DNA of 64,000 nucleotides from Sipunculus nudus (lineage: Eukaryota > Annelida > Sipuncula > Golfingiida > Sipunculidae): positions 50,680,750-50,744,749 of the forward strand of contig CM049318.1 of NCBI GenBank assembly GCA_026874595.1, written 5' to 3'. The stretch's first letter is position 1. Every line of letters begins with the position of its first letter. A program made the position numbers and the translations under genes. Under the pieces are notes generated by a model. It ran no database searches. It was not told the DNA's origin and saw only the letters and a program-made list of their open reading frames with translations. Positions 56,034-64,000 of this stretch are shown one piece after another.

Positions 56034-59000
56034 ATGGCGACAGCGTTTGGACAGTTGTTTCCATATGTACCGGAACAGCATAACTGGCAAGAATATACTG
56101 AGATATGTAATCACTACTTTATAGCCAACGGTATTGACAATGACCAGAAGAAGGTGAGCATTTTATGTGCTAACGTAGGACTGAAAACCTACCATGTTAT
56201 TAAGAGTCTGTGTTTGCCTGATGTACCAACAGCTAAGACGCGCCTGGTTCAGAGTCATTATAAACCTAAGATGTCCGAGGCAAGTGCTTCACTAATGTTC
56301 AACTCGAGAGATAGGAAGGGTGCTGAGAGTGTCCCCATGTATATGGCAGAATTAAGACGATTGGCAGGACCTTGTAACTATGGTGGTTTCCTGAACTGAG
56401 CCTTGCGAGATCACTTTATTGCTGGTATCAATAACCGTGATATCCAGGAGAGAATACTTTCAATACCGGAAGGAGAGTTGACGCCAACCCGTGCTTTTGA
56501 ACTGGCAGAGGCACATGAAGCAGCATGTAGAAACATGAAACAAATTCAGACAGTGAAGAACAGAGACTCTGTTAATAAGATTCACCAGCGTCGTGGGGTC
56601 CCAGGCAAGGAAGTAAAGACGTCATATTACAAACCTGGTGGTAGTGCACAAACTGTAACAGCTAAACAGAGAGACCGTGTTAAAGGACTCTGTGAGACAT
56701 GTTGAATGTTACAGATGTGGGGGTGTACATAACCCTGATTCTTGTTGGTGTAAATTTAAGAAATGTAACAATTACAAAAGAAAAGGGCACACTAAAGCAA
56801 AGTGTAAACACAAGTCCCAGAGTGTAAATGCAACTGAGGCAGAGTTTCAGTCTGATACGGATGTACCTGATGTTGAATACGATAGTGACGCTGAGAATGC
56901 AATAGGCTTGCACACTATTAGTAAATATAGTATGCAAGGTGACCAGGTGTCACCTCTGTGTGTTGATTTAATATTAGGAGGTTAGAGTATTTGTTTTGAA
57001 ATAGATACTGGGTCACCCTACTCACCTATTCCAGAAGGTATTGTTAAAGATGTGTATGATGATTACTATCAAGTCATTTACTGGACACAAGGTGAGTATT
57101 AAAGGTGTTTTGGACACCGAGGTTGAATATCAGGGTACCACATATAGGGCCGAGTTTCTTGTAACTCAACATAAACCATGCCTGCTTGGCAGAGACCTCA
57201 TTTGTACCATGAATGTGTTTAATAGTGTTAATGTAAACAAAATACAAGATGAACTTCAGGTTGTCCTGGATAAACACAGTAGTATTTTTAGTGAGGACCT
57301 GGGTAAGCTAAAAGGGGTTCAAGCTAAAATTCATGTAGAACCAGATGCCACACCAGTTTACCACAGGCCAAGGTCAGTACCATTTTCAATGAGAACCAAG
57401 GTAGAAGATGAACTGGAGAGATTGTTACAGAAAGAGGTCATAGAACCTGTTACATTTTCTGAATGGGCAGCTCCCATTGTACCAGTTTTGAAGCCTTTGG
57501 GTAAGGTTAGGATTTGTGGTGACTATAGTTGTTACTGTTAACATAGTATCAAAGTTGGAACAATACCCAATACCAGCACTTGAGGATTTGATGATGAAAC
57601 TGTCAGGGGGTACTGTATTCCATAGATTAGATTTGTCTCATGCCTAATCACAAGTAGAGCTAGATCCTGAGAGTAGAAAATATGAAACTGTGAATACACA
57701 TAAAGGGTTGTACCAGTGTACAATGTTACCTTTCGGAATTTCAAGTGCGCCAGCCATATTTCAGTGCGTGATGGATTCTGTGTCACAAGGAATACCTTCA
57801 GTGGCTTGTTATTTTGATGATATTTTGATTGGTGGTAAAACCCAAGAAGAAGCTATTAGAAATCTGGATGTTGTTCTTACTAGACTAGAAGCTCGGCTAC
57901 AGCTCAGGAAAGAGAAATGTCAGTTTATGACTGAGGAGGTTGTTTTCTTAGGTCATAAGATTGATAAAGTGGGTATCACACATGTAGAAGATAAGGTTCA
58001 GGCCTTGTTGAAAGCTGAAGCACCAGAGAATGTCACACAGCTGAAAGCTTATTTAGGAATTTAAACTATTATTGAAGGTTCATTCAAGGTTTATCACAGA
58101 AATTGCATCCTTTGCATAAGTTGCTGCAGAAACAGGTTAAATGGCATTGGGGAGCAGAACAGCAGAAATGTTTTGAGGAAACTAAAACCTTGATTGTATC
58201 AGCTGATGTGTTAGTACATTATGACCCAACTAAACCTTTGTTGCTTCAGTGTGATGCATCAGTATGGTCTGGGGGCAGTTTTATCACAGATAATGGATGA
58301 TAAAACAGAAAGACCAGTCGGGTTTGTATCCAGAACACTTAATGAAGCAGAAAAGAATTATTCACAATTAGATAAGGAAGGAGCCCCAGTAATTTTTGGG
58401 TTGAAGAAATTTCATAAATACTTATTTGGCCGGCACTTCAAAATTGTGACTGATCACAAACCTTTGGTCACTTTGTTTCATGAAGAGAAACAAATTCCAG
58501 CAGTAGCATCTCCCAGAATCCAGAGATGGGCTATTATTCTTAGAGCGTATGAATACAATATGCAGTACAAATCAGGAAAGGAGCACAGTAATGCAGATTG
58601 TTTTTCAAGATTACCTTTGAAAGTAACAACTGTACCAGAGCCAGATGATCATGTATTCATGTTAACTGATTTAGAAGATTGTTCACTGATCACTGCAGAT
58701 AAGATTCGTGAGTGGACAAGAAATGATCCCATATTGTCCCATGTTCATGAGTATTTGTTAAGTGGTTGGCCTGGTGATGATGATAGTCCTGAGTTGACTG
58801 CATATCGTATCAGGAAAGAGGAATTGAGTGTACAGGATGGCTGTATCTTGTGGGGTGCACATGTAGTGGTGCCACCTGCAGGACATACACAAGTAATGAA
58901 AGAAATCCATTTGGCTCAACCGGGTATTTCTCGAATGAAAGCTTTAGCTAGGTGTTATGTGTGGTGGCCAGGAATGGACCGTGAACTGGAGAACCTTGTT

Positions 59001-59592
59001 AAAGGATGTGAGACTTGTCAGGTAAATAGGAAAGACCCACCGTCTGCGCCATTACATCCCTGGGAATATCCTGATGGAACATGGAAAAGGATTCATATTG
59101 ACTATGCAGATCCATTTTAGGTCATATGATATTGGTAGTTGTGGATGCATATTCTAAATGGATAGAGGCATATTTAATGCAATCTACTACTTCTTCAGCT
59201 ACCATAAGTAAGCTCGTGAATGTTTTGCACAGCACGGATTGCCAGATGTTATTGTATCAGATAATGCTACAGTATTTGCTTTAGAAGAATTTGCATGTTT
59301 TACTAGAAAGAATGGAATTGTTCATAGTTTCTCAGCTCCATACCACCGTGCTTCTAATGGGTTAGCAGAGAGAGCTTTACAAACTGTTAAACAGGGTATT
59401 ACCAAAACTAAGGGTTCAACAGTACATACAAAACTTCAGAGATTTTTACTTCAGTACAGGATTACACCTCAATCAACAACTGGTAAAAGTCCTTCAGAAC
59501 TGTTAAAACATTGTAGACTGAAAACTGCCTCAGATTTGTTACATCCAAATTTACAAGGAAAGGTACAAAAGAAACAAATGGAAATGAAACAG
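56034..59592 (+). pseudogene. Gypsy gag-pol copy 3, truncated at the 3' end
   Basis: Gag starts at ATGGCGACAG (56034): LFPYVPEQHNWQEYTEICNH, MFNSRDRKGAESVPMYMAEL, then, after a TGA at 56397, a knuckle region (CYRCGGVHNPDSC and CNNYKRKGHTKAKC, the second missing one cysteine). Protease EIDTGSPYS near 57000. RT from about 57240: DWAAPIV-type segment (EWAAPIVPVLKP) and catalytic CYFDDIL near 57810. RNase H: LLQCDASVW, KIVTDHKPLVTLF. Integrase: H2C2 (CETCQVN), IHIDYADPF with the first D, VIVSDNATVF with the second D, and NGLAERALQTVK with the E. Stops at 56397, 56983, 57539, about 57646, 58062 and 59118, and several frame shifts. The copy ends abruptly near 59592 at another element. Confidence 0.85.
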
Positions 59593-59721
59593 CGCCACCT
59601 TACGGCAGTTAGTTAAACTAATGTTCATTGTTACCATGTGTGTTTAGGGTCATCTCCGTTCTGTGTCCGCCTTATATCCATATAAAGGCTCGATCCGATA
59701 TAAGGACGTTGTTGTTTGTCG
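59593..59721 (+). mobile_element. Possible LTR end and leader of Gypsy-like copy 4
   Basis: TGGTGGTAGCAGGATC at 59722 resembles the TGG-type primer-binding sites at 21319 and 35308. A TATA-like CATATAAAGG lies near 59679. The 5' boundary is lost at the junction with copy 3. 59722-59903 is leader. Confidence 0.3.
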
Positions 59722-59903
59722 TGGTGGTAGCAGGATCTAGCCCACGTCTTCATCGCAAAGAAGACCCTATACAACAACACTCACATCTTGTAGCCCACAA
59801 GTGCCCGGATCCATAGACATTCTGCCTGAACCAGTGACAAGCTGCCAAATGCAGGTATTATCGCCCACTGTTGTAATTGTACATCTCCTGCTAAAGTAAA
59901 AGC

Positions 59904-61355
59904 ATGGCAACTCCCAGAGCGCCGAAACAATGGCAGCTGACCACTCATGAAACTGTGAATTCCTTTGAGAACTGGAAACAAAACCTTATTTATATATTGT
60001 CCTTAGACAGGAACTTTGCTCCCTTCTTAGGAGATGTTACTTGGCAAAGGAAAACCGCCTCCAACCCAAACAGAGGTTTTAGTGATGACGGGCCAAGCGT
60101 AGCTGCTGACAGCAGACTTACTGCAGCGCAGAAAACTGCCCATTTAGAACTTATGCTGGGTCAAATCGCTAATTACTGCACAGTGATTTCACGAAATTCC
60201 ATAATAAAAGGATCAACTTCCCTCAAAGGCATTTGGTACCTGATAAGACAGCATTAAGGTTTCCAGTCCACGGGCTCACACTTTTTGGATCTGGCCAATA
60301 TCAAACTATCACCTAATGAACGCCCTGAGGACCTATATCAACGTATAATGGCGTTCTTTGAAGACAATCTGTTAACGACTGATTGTGGCATCACCCATCA
60401 CGGAGCAAATGTGTCTGAGGACGAGGATTTAACCCCAACACTCGAGAACACCGTCGTCATGATATGGCTCCAGCTCATTCATGTCGGTTTGCCTCGCTTG
60501 GTCAAACAAAAATACGGGACTGAGCTCAGGAATAAGTCACTTGCTTCTATCAAACCGGAAATATCCCAGGCTTTACCCTCTCTACTAGAAGAGTTAAACA
60601 CTATTGAGGACACGAGAACCATGCGCACAGTTACACTAGCTGCCCATACACAGGGATTCGTTCCGACCAACAGTTCGCGCCCAGTAATCAAAAGACAAAA
60701 ATCGTGCATACTATGCAAAATGGCTAACGGACCTTACACATCTCACAATCTAAGTGAATGTATATTCTTGCCTGATAGTGACAGGCAATATATGGCTAGA
60801 TCGTGCCTTATTACTGAAGTGGAGGACAGTAGTGATTACGAGGAGTGTATAGAAGACCACGAAGGTAGGGATGATGTGCCTTGCGCCTTATTCGACACAC
60901 CCAGTGTCCGTAGATGTAATGTTGAGCAATCCCCCTATCTGAACACATACTATAACAACAAGTTTGTCCATCTCACACTTGACACTGGTGCAACTACTAA
61001 TATGATCAAAGAATCCTCGGCTCATGCCATTGGCTTACCTATAACCCCTGCATCCCAGATGGCCAGACAGGCGGATGGCATCACGCCACTGGATATTATA
61101 GGTGAAGTTCACTGCGAATTAACCAGAGGGCCGTATACATTCCAACTCGATGCCCTTGTGGTAAAACAACTAGATGTCGAAATACTAGCTGGCACTCCCT
61201 TTCTCACTGACAATGACATACCCATACATTCTGCCAAGAAACAAGTTGTCATTCATGGAACTGATGTTGTGTATTACAAAACCCCACATAATGGTGATGT
61301 TTCAACCAGGCCTGCCCAGATATTCTTGATTCGTGCCCCCCTAAACAGACTGTAG
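59904..61355 (+). pseudogene. Gag-protease of Gypsy-like copy 4
   Basis: From [30 protein letters not shown] and [20 protein letters not shown], then a TAA at 60255, after which the same frame continues FLDLANIKLSPNERPEDLY. Near the C-terminus is a single knuckle-like CILCKMANGPYTSHNLSEC and a retropepsin (HLTLDTGATTNMI, then LDVEILAGTPFLTDNDIPI). The architecture matches a deep Gypsy lineage found in many marine invertebrates and differs clearly from the Mag-like copies. One stop only, so it is better preserved than the others. Confidence 0.8.
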
Positions 61356-61431
61356 TTCTTCCGGTGAATATATATATTGATTTAGAGGCACCACATGACA
61401 CTGAACCTGACTCTGTTTGGGCACTTGAACC

Positions 61432-64000
61432 ATGTTTGACGCACCATGCAATGAACATGTTAGCCCAGACAAAGCATGGCCTGCTCCTCAAGAAATACAG
61501 TCCATTGGCCACACTTTGCGACTCGTAAATACCACAGAAGAGGCTATATTACTTAAACGCAATGAACACTTATGCCAGTTACATCATATATCGCAAGTCT
61601 CTGAGGATCAAACACTACCTACAGTACGTGACCCCCCGGCCAATAAGGTTGTTATGTCTCGCGAAACAGCCAGTGGTTCCCATTCCCATCAGGTATCAGT
61701 CGATCCGGATCAATGTCTACCCAAAACAATACGCGACATTTTTACTGACCTGAACATGGATTATGACAGTGTGTTTAAACCCACTATATCTAAGTATAAC
61801 AGGGTCAGTGGGAAAATTGAGGCAGTTGTCAATATGGGCCCTACCCTCCCCCCACAACGGAAGGGCCGTATACCACATTACAACCGGAAGTCAATGATTG
61901 AACTCCAACAGAAATTTGATGAGCTTGAATCTGCCGGAGTCTTCGCTAAACCTGAGGAAGTGAACGTCTGTGTTGAATACCTAAACCTGTCATTTCTGGT
62001 AAAAAAACCAAACGGGGGGAGTCGGCTGGTGACCTCATTCGGGGAAGTAGGACAGTACAGTAAACCCCAGCCCTCCCTCATGCCGAACGTGGACAGTGTC
62101 CTCAGAGACATAGGACGGTGGAAATACATCATAGTTACCGACCTTTGCCATGCATTCTACCAAATCCCCCTTTCCCAGTCTTCGATGAAATATTGTTGTG
62201 TAGTCACACCTTTCAAGGGGATACGCGTGTATACCAGGTGTGCCATGGGCATGCCTGGATCTGAAACATGTCTGGAGGAGCTGATGTGCAGAGTGCTCGG
62301 TGATTTCATTCAAGAAGAATGTGTAGCTAAAACAGCTGATGATCTCTTCGTGGGAGGTGACACACCGGAAGATCTATTAAATCACTGGGGCCAGGTCCTT
62401 GCCTCCCTCAAACGTAACAACATCAGCCTACACGCAGCAAAAACTATCATATGCCCTACAACAACAGTTATTCTTGGATGGGTTTGGTCCAGTGGTACCC
62501 TCAAAGCTAGCCCTCACAGAATCGCCGCACTATCTTCTGTGAAGCCCCCATCCACAATCAAAGGGTTAAGATCATATATCGGCGCATACAAAGTGCTCAG
62601 TCGGGTGCTGCCCGGGTATGCTGACCTGCTGGACCCCCTTGAAAGGCACATTGCAGGCAAGCCATCTCGTGACAAAATTGAATGGACTGATGAGCTATTA
62701 ACCACATTCACACATTCTCAGTTACGCCTCCGTGACAATAAGGTAATTACTTTGCCCAGACCAGACGACTGTCTCTGGGTCGTCACTGACGGATCAGTAA
62801 AACAATGTGGTATAGGCGCCACACTATATGTACTGCGAGATGATAAACTCCATTTGGTAGGGTTCTTTAATGCAAAGCTACGTAAACACCAAATAACATG
62901 GCTACCGTGTGAGGTGGAGGCACTATGCATCGGAGCAGCTGGGAAGCATTTCTCCCCCTATATTACTCAATCACACCATACTACCCAGGTACTGACAAAC
63001 AGTCGCCCATGCATATTAGCCTACAACAAACTCTGCAGAGGAGAGTTCTCTACCAGCTCCCGAGTGACAACAAATATTGTCCATCGTAAGTCGGTACCAG
63101 GTCACGGTCCGTCATATCACAGGTGAGGCCAACTTACCATCAGACTATGCTAGCAGAAATCCTTTGACTTGTCCTGACCAAAGCTGTCAGTTGTCTGTTT
63201 TTTTGTACAGGAGACTGAGGACTCTGTCATCCGAAAATTGACCATATGTGACGTCATCGTCAGTTCAAACAATATGCCATTTACCAGCCGCGCAGCCTTG
63301 CACGCTATCCAACATGAGTGCCCTGATCTGAAACGTACTCACTCCCATCTGTCACAGGGCACGCGTCCATCCAAGAAAATAACCAAAATGCCTGACGTCA
63401 AGAGGTACCTCAATAATGTCACCATCGCTAGAGATGGTCTCCTCATTGTACGAACTGATCTGCCTTTTCAACCAACGCGAGAACGTATTGTTGTGCCACG
63501 CAAGGTCTTGGATGGACTCCTTACAGCCATCCACATCCGCTTCGACCATCCTTGTCGCCACCAGATGAAACAGGTTACCTCACGCTATTTTTATGCTCTT
63601 TACCTGGGTAGAGCTATCGAATTAGTTTGTTCGTCATGTCATCATTGCACTGCCCTATGGTCAGTCCTCAATCAGCTAATTCAACAATCATCCACAGCAC
63701 CCCCATACCAGATCGGTTTGTCATTCAGTGCCGATGTTATGCGCCGCTATCGCCAGTACATTCTCATACTACGCGAGACTGTTTCATCTTACACCCTCAC
63801 GATGCTGATCGACAATGAGCAACAACGTACGTTACGAGATGCCATACTGACCATGTGCGCCGAGCTGCGATCACTGGGGGATTACGGTGTGCACATCAGG
63901 GTGGATCAGGCCCCAGGTTTCCAGGCCCTTGCCAGCGAGCCCCTACTTAAAGCCGATGGAATAACCCTGGAGCTTGGTCGGTCAAAAAATATAAATAAAA
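61432..64000 (+). pseudogene. Pol (RT-RNase H-integrase) of copy 4, cut by window end
   Basis: Frame 61432-63126: RT with RKGRIPHYNRKSMIELQQKF, LVKKPNGGSRLVTSFGEV, YIIVTDLCHAFYQIPLSQ and the catalytic KTADDLFVGG near 62330, where the usual tyrosine of YxDD is replaced. RNase H: CLWVVTDGSVKQCGIGATLY. A shift near 63065 then leads to a spacer (GEANLPSDYASRNPLTC) and integrase: the H2C2 finger (HIRFDHPCRHQMKQ ... CSSCHHC), then FSADVMRRYRQYILILRETV with the first aspartate and VHIRVDQAPGFQAL with the second. The DDE glutamate lies beyond the window. Shifts near 61320-61430, 63065 and about 63650 disable it. Confidence 0.8.

Noticed and set aside
61249-62313. Minus-strand frames opposite copy 4 pol
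   Set aside because: They lie opposite a clear RT frame on the plus strand and show no motifs.

Overview
This window is eukaryotic, AT-rich and intron-bearing, and looks like a retrotransposon graveyard from an invertebrate animal. That reading rests on Ty3/Gypsy and BEL/Pao elements with reverse transcriptase and integrase domains, a polyA-tailed tRNA-derived SINE, a Ginger-type DNA transposon, a MULE, many TA-flanked inverted-repeat elements, long (TA)n tracts, splice-site-like signals and no bacterial gene architecture. The combination (Ginger/KRBA2-like integrase, a YqaJ plus SWIM-zinc-finger gene family, GGACGGACAGAC-type repeats and a peptide-GPCR-like exon) suggests a marine invertebrate, perhaps a mollusc. 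The species cannot be fixed from sequence alone.

Layout. 0-5.2 kb: a possible short host gene with a CRE promoter motif, a pogo-like inverted-repeat element, a broken coding remnant, and the 3' end of a Gypsy element with its polypurine tract and LTR. 5.2-9.3 kb: a decayed BEL/Pao element whose protease segment has expanded into a 20-copy, 100-bp satellite. 9.4-13.2 kb: three tandem copies of a CCHC gag fragment, the third hit by a SINE with a 12-bp target duplication. 13.7-16.2 kb: a 2.4-kb inverted-repeat element carrying a nested MITE in a (TA)n tract. 16.2-21.2 kb: mostly non-coding with dispersed repeats. 21.2-23.1 kb: a Gypsy gag-protease fragment; its protease and flank recur at 31.7-32.8 kb. 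25.0-26.35 kb: a second TA-flanked inverted-repeat element. 26.95-31.06 kb: a complete but mutated Ginger transposon with TATA target duplications.

31.5-34.5 kb: the second Gypsy copy, whose RT core is replaced by DNA carrying a GPCR-like exon. 34.9-42.7 kb: a K02A2.6-like Gypsy gag-pro-RT remnant interrupted by a full-length Gypsy (35129-40103, 5-bp GTTTT duplication), followed by a tandem duplication that includes part of its LTR and a later solo LTR with a GTAAG duplication. 43.0-46.8 kb: a decayed spliced gene with SWIM zinc-finger and YqaJ exonuclease-like parts. 47.2-47.5 kb: a DDE transposase scrap on the minus strand. 48.0-49.5 kb: a 51-bp coding-style minisatellite. 49.7-52.4 kb: a Gypsy LTR and gag, then a MULE transposase pseudogene. 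54.1-55.3 kb: two adjacent 594-bp MITEs. 55.5-59.6 kb: a third Gypsy. 59.6 kb to the end: a fourth Gypsy-like element of another clade, running off the window in its integrase.

Almost every coding stretch is broken by stops or frameshifts. The scientific interest lies in the nesting order, the repeat arrays born inside transposon coding sequence, and the host-like exon embedded in a Gypsy fragment. No intact single-copy host gene is seen with confidence.
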